From: Betaproteobacteria bacterium
GTDB lineage: Bacteria > Pseudomonadota > Gammaproteobacteria > Burkholderiales > SG8-39
NCBI GenBank assembly: GCA_005882235.1
Contig: VBCT01000039.1
Coordinates: forward strand, 1 to 8,151
Length of the DNA stretch: 8,151 bases
Reading direction: 5' to 3'
In this document: in pieces, positions 1 to 6,898 of the stretch
Layout of the letters: every line of letters starts with the position of its first letter
Position numbering within the stretch: the stretch's first letter is position 1
Made by a program: the position numbers and the translations under genes
Notes under the pieces: model-generated
What the model was told of the DNA's origin: nothing
Database searches by the model: none
The model's input: only the letters and a program-made list of their open reading frames with translations

Positions 1-804
1 CTCTTCGATGTAGAGCTCGAAAATATTGCGCCGGCGGAACTCGCTCTTGGCCCGCTCGCGCTTTCGTAAGAATACGCCGAGCCGGCGCCCGCATTCCTGC
101 AGCGCCAGCCTGATCTCCTTCCGGATCTCGTCGTAGTCGGCGATCGCCTCTTTCGACTCGCTGGTGAACGGTACCCAGACCGAGGCCATGTGGACGAACA
201 CCACCATGGGCCCTGCCGGGAGCGCCCCCCGAGATTGGGCGACGCCATAGTTCTTCCAGGTGGTCTCGAGGACTGATTTGAAGGTCGCGCACGCCGACTG
301 CTGATAGAGCAGAGGGACGCGGTTGGCGTAGCGAATGACGCGGGCGAGCTCGTTGTCGTCCTCCGGTTGCTCGCCCTCGGCCAGCGGCGCGGCGGGTGCT
401 TCCGCCGTCTCCGCCGCCTGATCCGGCCCCTTGCCGAAGGCCAGCCCCGCTTCGATGATGAACGGATTGCCGCGATACACTGCCGGTGGCCGGGTCACCG
501 CCGTGTAGAAGTCGCCCTTGATCTGCTTGTACAGGCCGTGGAGGATCGCCTTCTCGCCGATCGGCGAGATACAGTTGGACGGCGGCGCCATGATCTTGGT
601 GGACTGGATCGCCTTGTAGAGCGCCTCGGCGTCGGCGCCGTGGATATTGCGCGGCTTCGCATTCGGCGACAGCTTGGCCGTCCCGCAAATCTCCTGGGAC
701 ACGGCGGAGGACACCCGGCTGAACTCGGCGGCGAGAAACCCCGCGAGCGTGTGGCTCTTCGTGTCGTGCAGCATTCGCAGGAGAATGCCGAACTCGATCC
801 CGTA

Positions 805-808
805 GGGG
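805..808 (-). other. Frameshift site in top6B (apparent 5-base deletion at CCCC)
   Basis: On the minus strand the codons read GAG ATC AAG CCC and then leave frame. The next conserved residues, YGIE, begin at 804 in another frame. The family usually has a His-Pro between EIKP and YG (EIKPHPYG). Restoring CCCCACCCC in place of the present CCCC would add five bases, rejoin both halves and recreate that motif. This is the pattern expected from slippage between two CCCC runs, or from a sequencing or assembly error at the same place. Confidence 0.8.
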
Positions 809-1634
809 CTTGATCTCCTTGGGCTGGGGCGGCAGCTCCTGAATCGTCCGCGGATACTCGCGCGTCTCCGCCTCCGGCGTCCGGTAGACGAGTTGCACGT
901 GCGGATTGGCGATGGCCACCTGCTCGAGATACTCGTCCACCGAGGCACGGCCCTTCTGGTAGCGCCCGTCGATCTCCAGTGCCACCTGCGTGCCGCGCTG
1001 GTGCTCCCAGTCGATCTTCTTGTTCTCGACAATCCTCGGCTCGTTCTTCTTGGTGTCGATCTGCACTTCGAAGTAGTGGGCGGCGGCCCGCGCGCCGGTG
1101 CGCGAGATGATCTGCACCGGCTTGCCCGTCGTCAGCTGAGCGTACATGCCGGCCGCCGAGATACCGATGCCCTGCTGGCCCCGGCTCATTCTGAGCCTGT
1201 GGAACTTCGAGCCGTAGAGGAGCTTCGCGAAGATCGGCGGAATCTGCTGGCGGACTATCCCGGGCCCGTTGTCGATCACCGTCACGCGGAAGCGGGTCGC
1301 CTGGCTCGGAGAAGGCGGCGGCGCCCCGTCGGCCACCGCGACTTCCACGTTGACCAGGACATCAGGCAGGATGCCGGCTTCCTCGGCCGCGTCCAGCGCG
1401 TTGTCGACCGCTTCTTTGACGCAGGTGAGGAGCGCCTTGCGCGGATTGTCGAACCCCAGCAGGTGGCGGTTCTTCGTGAAGAACTCGGAGACCGAAATCT
1501 CCCGCTGGCGAGCTCCCATCTCGACAGCGGAGATGGTCGTGGTCGGCTTGGCAGGCTTCGCGTCGGGAGTCTTGGCTTCGGCGGCCTTCGGGTCGGTCGC
1601 CGGCGTCTTGGCCGTCGCGGCTTCGGGCTTTGCC

Positions 1635-1708
1635 TTGGACTTGGCCTTGGATCTGAGTTCGCGTTTGGATTTGGGCGCGGGTTTGGACTTGACTGCCGCT
1701 TTGGACTT
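1635..1708 (-). repeat. Degenerate repeat encoding the KSK tail of Top6B
   Basis: Five copies of a near-identical octamer (TTGGACTT, TTGGATCT or TTGGATTT on the plus strand) start at 1635, 1647, 1665, 1683 and 1701. The last three intervals are exactly 18 bases. On the coding strand each encodes Lys/Arg-Ser-Lys, giving K-S-K at residues 7-9, 13-15, 19-21 and 29-31 and R-S-K at 25-27. The tail resembles histone H1-like basic tails of bacterial proteins in composition. A DNA-contact role is inference. Confidence 0.7.
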
Positions 1709-1747
1709 GCGTGTGCGTTTTGCCATCGCCCTCATTGATACTTCGAC

Positions 1748-1766
1748 CTTCGGCGGAAGCCGGAAG
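1748..1766 (-). terminator. Possible weak stem-loop after hppA
   Basis: Between the hppA stop (1772-1774) and the top6B start lies an imperfect inverted repeat: CTTC-GGC, loop GGAA, then GCC-G-GAAG on the plus strand. This is a 7-base-pair stem with one bulged base. No run of T follows on the transcribed side, so it is not a convincing intrinsic terminator. It may be a processing or attenuation structure, or chance in GC-rich DNA. Confidence 0.2.
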
Positions 1767-1771
1767 TGTGG

Positions 1772-3847
1772 CTAGACCATCAGCGGCACGATCAGCAGCG
1801 CCACGATGTTGATGATCTTGATGAGCGGATTCACCGCCGGGCCGGCGGTGTCCTTGTAAGGGTCTCCCACCGTGTCTCCGGTGACCGCGGCCTTGTGCGC
1901 GTCCGAGCCCTTGCCTCCGTGGTGCCCGTCCTCGATGTATTTCTTGGCGTTGTCCCAGGCGCCGCCCCCCGTGGTCATCGAAATCGCGACGAAGAGCCCG
2001 GTGACGATGGTGCCCATCAACACGCCGCCCAGCGCCTGCGGCCCGAGCGCAAGGCCGACCACGACCGGCACCAACACGGGCAGGAGCGACGGGATCATCA
2101 TTTCCTTGATCGCGGCGCGCGTGAGCATGTCCACCGCGACGCCGTACTCGGGCTTCGCTTTGCCTTCCATGATGCCGGCGATTTCCTTGAACTGGCGGCG
2201 CACTTCCACCACCACCGAGCCGGCGGCGCGGCCGACCGCCTCCATCGCCATCGCGCCGAAGAGGTAGGGCACCATGCCGCCGATGAACAGGCCGATGATC
2301 ACCATGTGGTTGGAAAGATCGAAGGACACGACCTTGCCCGCGCCTTCGAGCGCGTGGGTGTAGTCGGCGAAGAGCACCAGCGCGGCAAGACCCGCCGAGC
2401 CGATGGCATAACCTTTGGTCACTGCCTTGGTGGTGTTGCCTACCGCGTCGAGCGGATCGGTGATGGCGCGCACTTCCTTCGGCAGATCCGCCATCTCGGC
2501 GATGCCGCCGGCGTTGTCGGTGATCGGCCCGTAGGCGTCGAGCGCGACGATGATCCCGGCCATCGAAAGCATCGAGGTCGCGGCGACGGCAATGCCGTAC
2601 AGGCCGGCAAGCGCGTAGGAAGCGAAAATCGCGACGCAAACCGCGAGCACCGGCCAGGCGGTGGCCCGCATCGATACGCCCAGACCGGCGATGATGTTGG
2701 TGCCGTGCCCGGTGGTCGAGGCCTGCGCGATATGCCGCACGGGCTTGTACTGCGTGCCCGTGTAGTACTCGGTGATCCACACGAGGAAGCCGGTGAGCGC
2801 AAGGCCGACCACCGCGGCACCGTACAGGTGCCAGACCGTGATCAGTTTGCTGCCACCGAGCACCTTGAACGGCACGACCTTGAGGACGTCGCCCATCATC
2901 AGCTGGGTGATCGGATAGAAAGCAAGGAGTGCGAGGCCGCCGGCCCAGATCAGGCCCCGGTAGAGCGCCGGCATGACGTTCTTGTCGTTCGCCTTCGTCT
3001 TCACGAACCGGGTGCCGATGATCGACGCGATGATCGCGAAGCCGCCGATCACGAGCGGATAGATCACCGCCGCCGGGCTGGCCGTCTTCACCACCAGCGC
3101 GCTGAGGATCATGGTGGCGATGATCGTCACCGCATAAGTCTCGAACAGGTCCGCGGCCATGCCGGCACAGTCACCGACGTTGTCGCCCACGTTATCAGCG
3201 ATCACGGCGGGATTGCGTGGATCGTCCTCGGGAATGCCCGCCTCGACCTTACCCACCAGGTCGGCGCCCACGTCCGCGCCCTTGGTAAAGATGCCCCCGC
3301 CCAGCCGCGCGAAAATCGAGATCAGCGAACCGCCGAAGCCCAGTCCGATCAGGGGCTTCAGGATGTGATCGAGCGCGCTCTTGTCCTGTGCATTGGAATA
3401 CAGCAGCGCGAAGTAGCCCGCTACACCGAGCAACCCCAGCCCGACCACCAGCAACCCGGTGATCGCCCCACCCTTGAAAGCGACGTTGAGCGCCTGCTGC
3501 AGGCCGCTGCGGGCGGCTTCCGCGGTGCGCACGTTGGCGCGCACCGAGATGTTCATTCCGATGATGCCCGAGAGGCCCGAGAACAGCGCCCCGACGGCGA
3601 AACCCCAGGCCGTGGCCCAGCCCAGTTTCGGAGTCAAGCCGATAACGAGGAACAAGACCACGCCGACGACCGTGATGGTCGTGTACTGGCGCTTGAGGTA
3701 GGCGCTGGCGCCTTCGCGGACCGCCGCCGCGATTTCCTGCATGCGCGCGTTGCCCGCGGGCAGCGAAACGATCCATCTCGCTTGCAGCACACCGTAGACG
3801 ATCGCGATGAATGCGCAGGCGATGGCGAACCAGAGACCTCCGAGCAT
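1772..3847 (-). CDS. hppA: Membrane-bound proton-translocating pyrophosphatase, K+-independent type
   Basis: This integral inner-membrane pump hydrolyses PPi to two phosphates and moves protons out of the cytoplasm. The 691-residue length matches bacterial H+-PPases, which are near 700. The protein is strongly hydrophobic with many membrane segments. Active-site motifs are intact: DVGADLVGK (192-200), the Asp-rich DNVGDNVGD (218-226), DNAGG (444-448), WDNAKKYIEDG (631-641) and GDTVGDPYKDTAGP (658-670). GNTTKAVTKG (470-479) has Lys at 474 and Thr at 477; Lys at this site is known to mark the K+-insensitive subfamily, whose members pump H+. The ATG at 3847 is preceded by GGGAG at 3855-3859 with 7-base spacing. 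The gene follows pfp and has its own promoter. top6B begins 45 bases after its stop, so the two could share a transcript. Confidence 0.98.
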   Translation of the reverse strand: MLGGLWFAIACAFIAIVYGVLQARWIVSLPAGNARMQEIAAAVREGASAYLKRQYTTITVVGVVLFLVIGLTPKLGWATAWGFAVGALFSGLSGIIGMNISVRANVRTAEAARSGLQQALNVAFKGGAITGLLVVGLGLLGVAGYFALLYSNAQDKSALDHILKPLIGLGFGGSLISIFARLGGGIFTKGADVGADLVGKVEAGIPEDDPRNPAVIADNVGDNVGDCAGMAADLFETYAVTIIATMILSALVVKTASPAAVIYPLVIGGFAIIASIIGTRFVKTKANDKNVMPALYRGLIWAGGLALLAFYPITQLMMGDVLKVVPFKVLGGSKLITVWHLYGAAVVGLALTGFLVWITEYYTGTQYKPVRHIAQASTTGHGTNIIAGLGVSMRATAWPVLAVCVAIFASYALAGLYGIAVAATSMLSMAGIIVALDAYGPITDNAGGIAEMADLPKEVRAITDPLDAVGNTTKAVTKGYAIGSAGLAALVLFADYTHALEGAGKVVSFDLSNHMVIIGLFIGGMVPYLFGAMAMEAVGRAAGSVVVEVRRQFKEIAGIMEGKAKPEYGVAVDMLTRAAIKEMMIPSLLPVLVPVVVGLALGPQALGGVLMGTIVTGLFVAISMTTGGGAWDNAKKYIEDGHHGGKGSDAHKAAVTGDTVGDPYKDTAGPAVNPLIKIINIVALLIVPLMV

Positions 3848-3905
3848 AGATTTTCTCCCGTGATACCGGCCCTAGCCCCGGGCCTGAGTCGATAAAAAGC
3901 GCGAA

Positions 3906-3934
3906 ATTATAGCAGCAGGAAACCTTAATCTAAA
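3906..3934 (-). promoter_or_regulatory. Sigma70-like promoter for hppA
   Basis: The minus strand has a perfect TATAAT (-10) at 3906-3911. With 17-base spacing, TTTAGA lies at 3929-3934, matching 4 of 6 bases of the TTGACA consensus. The -35 overlaps the pfp stop codon (3930-3932). This is a conspicuously AT-rich patch in GC-rich DNA. Transcription would start near 3899, giving a leader of about 50 bases. The leader contains a small GGCCC/GGGCC hairpin (3868-3884) and the ribosome site of hppA. Activity is inferred from sequence only. Confidence 0.55.
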
Positions 3935-5189
3935 TCTTGAAAGGGGGAAGCTTCTTCGGGACGGGCGTATTTTTGAGTTTCACATAGTCGGGCAGCCCGT
4001 TCTTGTAGGGCGGGGGCGCCTCGCCCTGGATCAGCGGCGAGAGATAGGTGCGGCATTTGGGCGTGATGTGGAACCCGTCCCCGGTGATGAAATCGCGCGG
4101 CATCATCTTTTCCTTGTTGGCGATGTCGGCGAGTTTCGCGACGGCGATGCGCCAGCGATAAGGCGTGTTCGAAACGCGCTCGATGATCGGCATCACCGCG
4201 TTCTTCCCGGCAAGGGCGAGGTTTACCGCGGCCACGCCGAGCTTGTACGATTGTTCGACATCTATTTTGGACGCGATATGGCGGGCGGAGCGCTGCAGGT
4301 AATCGGCGAGCGCCCAGTGATATTTGTATTTCAGGCGGTCCTTGACGAGCTTCGCGATGATCTCACCCGCGCCGCCCAGTTGCGAATGGCCGAATGCGTC
4401 CTTCAGACCGGTCTCGGAGAGGAATTTGCCCTCTCTGTTGCGCAGGCCCTCCGACACCGCGATCGCGCAATACCCGTCTCGTTCGACGACTTTCTTCACC
4501 CGCTCGAGAAATCTCTCCTCGTCGAACTGGATCTCCGGGAAGAGGAGTATTTGAGGCGCGTCTCCTTCCCGGTCGGCGGCGAGACCGCAAGCGGCGGTGA
4601 TCCACCCCGCGTGCCTGCCCATCACTTCCATGACGAAGACCCGTGTGGAGGTCTTCGCCATCGAGGCGACGTCGAAACCAGCTTCGCGGATCGAGGTCGC
4701 GACGTATTTCGCGACCGACCCGAAGCCCGGGCAGTTGTCGGTGATCGCAAGGTCGTTGTCGACGGTCTTGGGAATGCCCACGCAGATGAGCGGGTATCCA
4801 AGCTTTTCGCCGACTTGCGAGATCTTCCAGGCCGTGTCCGCGGAATCGTTGCCGCCGTTGTAGAAGAAGTAGCCGATGTCATGGGTCCGGAATACCTCGA
4901 TCAGCCGCTCGTAATGCGCCCGGTTCTCGTCGATGCCTTTGAGCTTGTAACGGCATGAGCCGAACGCACCGCCCGGCGTGGTCTTGAGCCTTGAGATCGC
5001 CGATGCGTGCTCACGGCTGGTGTCGATCAGGTCCTCGGTGAGCGCGCCGATGATGCCGTCGCGGCCGGCGTAGACCTTGCCGATGCGGCTCTTGTGCTTC
5101 CGCGCCGTTTCGATCACGCCCGCTGCGCTCGCGTTGATGACCGCGGTGACGCCGCCCGATTGGGCGTAGAAAGCGTTCTTCGGTTTCAT
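3930..5189 (-). CDS. pfp: Pyrophosphate-dependent 6-phosphofructokinase
   Basis: This cytoplasmic enzyme of glycolysis and gluconeogenesis reversibly phosphorylates fructose 6-phosphate using PPi instead of ATP. The 419 residues (about 45 kDa) carry the phosphofructokinase signatures in order: GGVTAVIN (12-19), GGNDSADT (112-119), PKTVDNDL (140-147), MGRHAGW (190-196) and SEGLRNREGKF (246-256). Asp115, where ATP enzymes have Gly, and Lys141 in the PKTVDND motif are the known determinants of PPi use. The ATG at 5189 lies 13 bases after the adk stop. It has no good Shine-Dalgarno, so coupling to adk translation is plausible. The start is supported by the catalytic motif lying so close to the N-terminus. 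Some members of the family also act on sedoheptulose 7-phosphate; that cannot be judged here. Confidence 0.96.
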   Translation of the reverse strand: MKPKNAFYAQSGGVTAVINASAAGVIETARKHKSRIGKVYAGRDGIIGALTEDLIDTSREHASAISRLKTTPGGAFGSCRYKLKGIDENRAHYERLIEVFRTHDIGYFFYNGGNDSADTAWKISQVGEKLGYPLICVGIPKTVDNDLAITDNCPGFGSVAKYVATSIREAGFDVASMAKTSTRVFVMEVMGRHAGWITAACGLAADREGDAPQILLFPEIQFDEERFLERVKKVVERDGYCAIAVSEGLRNREGKFLSETGLKDAFGHSQLGGAGEIIAKLVKDRLKYKYHWALADYLQRSARHIASKIDVEQSYKLGVAAVNLALAGKNAVMPIIERVSNTPYRWRIAVAKLADIANKEKMMPRDFITGDGFHITPKCRTYLSPLIQGEAPPPYKNGLPDYVKLKNTPVPKKLPPFKI

Positions 5190-5202
5190 GGTATCGCGCA
5201 GA

Positions 5203-5856
5203 CTACTTCAAAGCGGCGAAGACGCGCGCGCTGATTTCCTCGACCGAGCCAATGCCCGAGATCTTGCGGTACTTGGGAGCACGCGCGTCCCCTTGCTCAG
5301 CCCATTTCGAATAATAGTCCACGAGCGGCCGGGTCTGCTGCTGGTAGACCTTCAGGCGCTTTCTGACCGTTTCTTCCCTGTCGTCGTCGCGTTGGATAAG
5401 GGGCTCACCGGTAATGTCGTCCTTGCCGGCAACCCGGGACGGATTGAACTTGATGTGATAGTTGCGTCCCGATGCCGGATGCACGCGGCGCCCGCTCAAG
5501 CGCTGGATGATCTCGTCGTGGTCTACGTCGATCTCCAAGACGAAATCGAGATCGACGCCCGAGTCGCGCATCGCCTCCGCTTGGGGAATGGTGCGCGGGA
5601 AGCCGTCGAACAGATAGCCGTTCTTGCAATCCAGATGCTTCAGCCGTTCCTTCACCAACCCGATGATGATGTCGTCGGAAACGAGCTGCCCTGAGTCCAT
5701 GACCTTCTTTGCCGCGAGGCCGATGGGCGTGCCCGCTTTCACGGCAGCGCGCAGCATGTCGCCGGTGGAGATCTGCGGAATACTGAATCGTTCCCTGATG
5801 AAATTTGCCTGCGTGCCCTTACCGGCGCCCGGTGGGCCGAGAAGGATCAGTCTCAT
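5203..5856 (-). CDS. adk: Adenylate kinase
   Basis: This cytoplasmic enzyme catalyses 2 ADP to ATP + AMP and balances the adenylate pool. From the ATG at 5856 it has 217 residues, the usual size of the long bacterial form. It shows the P-loop GPPGAGKGT (7-15), STGDMLR (30-36), DGFPRT (84-89) and GRRVHPASG (122-130). The LID domain, roughly residues 121-158, lacks the four cysteines of zinc-binding versions and looks like the Gram-negative type. An upstream in-frame TTG at 5871 would add five residues, but MRLILLGPPG is the typical N-terminus and the ATG has a strong ribosome site. The gene follows kdsB after 53 bases, with no obvious terminator or promoter between them, and leads directly into pfp. 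Confidence 0.98.
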   Translation of the reverse strand: MRLILLGPPGAGKGTQANFIRERFSIPQISTGDMLRAAVKAGTPIGLAAKKVMDSGQLVSDDIIIGLVKERLKHLDCKNGYLFDGFPRTIPQAEAMRDSGVDLDFVLEIDVDHDEIIQRLSGRRVHPASGRNYHIKFNPSRVAGKDDITGEPLIQRDDDREETVRKRLKVYQQQTRPLVDYYSKWAEQGDARAPKYRKISGIGSVEEISARVFAALK

Positions 5857-5860
5857 TATT

Positions 5861-5866
5861 GTCCTC
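5861..5866 (-). promoter_or_regulatory. Ribosome binding site that fixes the adk start
   Basis: GAGGAC on the minus strand is followed by AATA and then the ATG at 5856-5854. The GAGG core has 6-base spacing, near optimal. It lies downstream of the alternative TTG codon at 5871, so it can serve only the ATG. Confidence 0.75.
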
Positions 5867-5909
5867 GGCAATTACCGCGGAGCACCTCCCCGGCGCCCCG
5901 AAGCCGACC

Positions 5910-6683
5910 TTACCGTTTATGAACCGTGCGGTCAAACAGCGCCCGTGCGCGTTCCAGGTCCTCGGCCGTGTCGACACCGGCGAGCGGCGCATCTTGTCGC
6001 ACCGCGACGGCGATCGCGTAGCCGTGCCAAAGCGCCCGCAGTTGCTCGAGCGCTTCGAATTCTTCAAGCGGCGAGCGCTCGAGCCGCGGGTAGCGACGCA
6101 GGAATTCGGCGCGATAGGCATAGATGCCGATGTGCCGGTAACAGGGAAGCCCCTGCGGCAAGGCCCGTGTGGAATCCCCAAAGGCATCCCGGGCCCAGGG
6201 CACTGGCGCCCGGCTGAAATAGCGCGCCAATCCGGCATGGTCCAGCACGACTTTGACGACGTTGGGATTGAACAGCTCGCCCGCGTCCCGGATCGGGTGG
6301 CAGGCCGTGGCCATGGCCGCTTCCGGCGTATCCGCAAGCAGGGTCGCCACGGCGCGTATCAGGCCCGGTTCGATCATCGGCTCATCGCCCTGGACGTTGA
6401 CGACCAGACTGTCCGCCGCGAGCCCGAGGCGCTCCGCGACCTCCGCGATCCGGTCAGTGCCCGTCGCATGGTCGCCGCGGGTCATTACCGCCTGATGGCC
6501 GTACCGTTCTACTGCGGCCGCGATGTCGCCGTGGTCGGTGGCCACGTATACCTCGCGCGCGCCGCTTTCGCGCGCCCGCTCGGCTACCCGCACGACCATG
6601 GGCCTGCCTCCAATATCGGCGAGCGCCTTTCCAGGAAACCGGCTGGACGCGAACCGCGCCGGGATAATGGCGGTGAAGGACAT
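5910..6683 (-). CDS. kdsB: 3-deoxy-manno-octulosonate cytidylyltransferase (CMP-Kdo synthetase)
   Basis: This cytoplasmic enzyme activates Kdo with CTP to give CMP-Kdo and PPi, the donor for the inner core sugar of lipopolysaccharide. The 257 residues begin MSFTAIIPARFASSRFPGK, closely matching the family N-terminus. Further signatures are VYVATD (45-50), RGDHATGTDR (69-78), NVQGDEP (96-102), RHIGIYAYR (183-191) and SPLEEFEALEQLR (204-216). The frame is open further upstream to 6860, but that stretch only overlaps the Trm112-like gene. The ATG at 6683 is the only sensible start. The best Shine-Dalgarno, GAGGAGG at 6704-6710, is unusually far away. The gene begins 29 bases after the Trm112-like stop, in the lipid A/Kdo operon. 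Confidence 0.97.
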   Translation of the reverse strand: MSFTAIIPARFASSRFPGKALADIGGRPMVVRVAERARESGAREVYVATDHGDIAAAVERYGHQAVMTRGDHATGTDRIAEVAERLGLAADSLVVNVQGDEPMIEPGLIRAVATLLADTPEAAMATACHPIRDAGELFNPNVVKVVLDHAGLARYFSRAPVPWARDAFGDSTRALPQGLPCYRHIGIYAYRAEFLRRYPRLERSPLEEFEALEQLRALWHGYAIAVAVRQDAPLAGVDTAEDLERARALFDRTVHKR

Positions 6684-6695
6684 GTGAACGATTCT

Positions 6696-6710
6696 AGGCG
6701 GTGCCTCCTC
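6696..6710 (-). promoter_or_regulatory. Distant Shine-Dalgarno of kdsB overlapping a small hairpin
   Basis: GAGGAGG (6704-6710, minus strand) starts just after the Trm112-like stop codon. It leaves 20 bases before the kdsB ATG, more than the usual 5-10. The adjoining AGGC-ACC-GCCT (6696-6706) can form a 4-base-pair stem that takes in part of this Shine-Dalgarno. It could shorten the effective distance or mask the site. The stem is short and its function is inference. Confidence 0.35.
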
Positions 6711-6712
6711 GT

Positions 6713-6898
6713 TCACTCGTTCACTTCTTCCTCGGGGGGCAGCTTTCTCGCCTCCTCCTCGAGCATCACCGGAATATCGTCCCGAATCGGAAACGCCAGG
6801 CGATCGGCCTTGCAGATGAATTCCGCCTGTGCCCTGCGGTGGACCAACGGTCCTTTGCAAATCGGGCAGACGAGAATGTCAAGCAGTCGCGAGTCCAT
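6713..6898 (-). CDS. Trm112/YcaR-like small protein
   Basis: The 61 residues start MDSRLLDILVCPICKGPL and continue with FICKADRLAFPIRDDIPVML, the recognisable Trm112p-like (UPF0434, YcaR) pattern. C11 and C14 form a CxxC pair. C30 is present, but the second pair of a full zinc ribbon is not complete. Eukaryotic and archaeal Trm112 proteins activate methyltransferases; the role of the bacterial form is not clear to me. It commonly sits between lpxK and kdsB, as here. Its first 20 bases overlap the end of lpxK in another frame, which implies translational coupling. The acidic tail EEEVNE is ordinary. Confidence 0.93.
   Translation of the reverse strand: MDSRLLDILVCPICKGPLVHRRAQAEFICKADRLAFPIRDDIPVMLEEEARKLPPEEEVNE

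Larger units (their letters stand above)
1..1726 (-). pseudogene. top6B: DNA topoisomerase VI subunit B, frameshifted and cut by the window edge
   Basis: This is the ATPase subunit of the type IIB topoisomerase, which pairs with subunit A (Spo11-like) to pass one DNA duplex through another. Translation from the ATG at 1726 gives 307 residues in frame. Residues 1-62 are a Lys/Ala/Pro-rich tail. The GHKL ATPase domain follows with EAVDNALDA (105-113), DNGPGI (152-157) and RGQQGIGIS (182-190). The stretch LYGSKFHRLR resembles euryarchaeal Top6B. After EIKP the frame shifts; the other frame (804 down to 1, 268 codons, no stops) resumes with PYGIEFGILLRML and carries the transducer domain with SVWVPFTSESKEAIA, whose lysine matches the family's ATP-contacting switch lysine. 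An Ala/Glu-rich linker lies before VIRYANRVPLLYQ. The unshifted frame also stays open to the edge, but as Arg-rich nonsense. An in-frame ATG at 1735 is an alternative start; neither has a clear Shine-Dalgarno. Identity is secure; functional status is uncertain. Confidence 0.9.

Noticed and set aside
893..1738. A 281-codon plus-strand open frame opposite top6B, ending in a Gly/Phe/Leu-rich repeat
   Set aside because: The apparent repeat is the antisense of the Lys-Ser-Lys repeat in the Top6B tail. There is no domain and no ribosome site.
1362..2780. A 472-codon minus-strand open frame running through hppA into top6B
   Set aside because: It is an out-of-frame shadow of hppA that then reads through the top6B start region, His/Arg/Gly-rich without motifs.
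3868..3884. GGCCC/GGGCC hairpin as a terminator of pfp
   Set aside because: A 5-base-pair stem with a 7-base loop and no following T run, and it lies downstream of the hppA promoter. It is more likely just part of the leader.
1766..3895. A 709-codon open frame on the plus strand opposite hppA
   Set aside because: It is rich in His, Arg and Asp with no recognisable domain, and it mirrors the codon structure of hppA. It is an antisense shadow in GC-rich DNA.
6684..6860. A longer kdsB starting at 6860 (316 residues)
   Set aside because: The extra part overlaps the Trm112-like gene and shows no homology. The family N-terminus matches the ATG at 6683.
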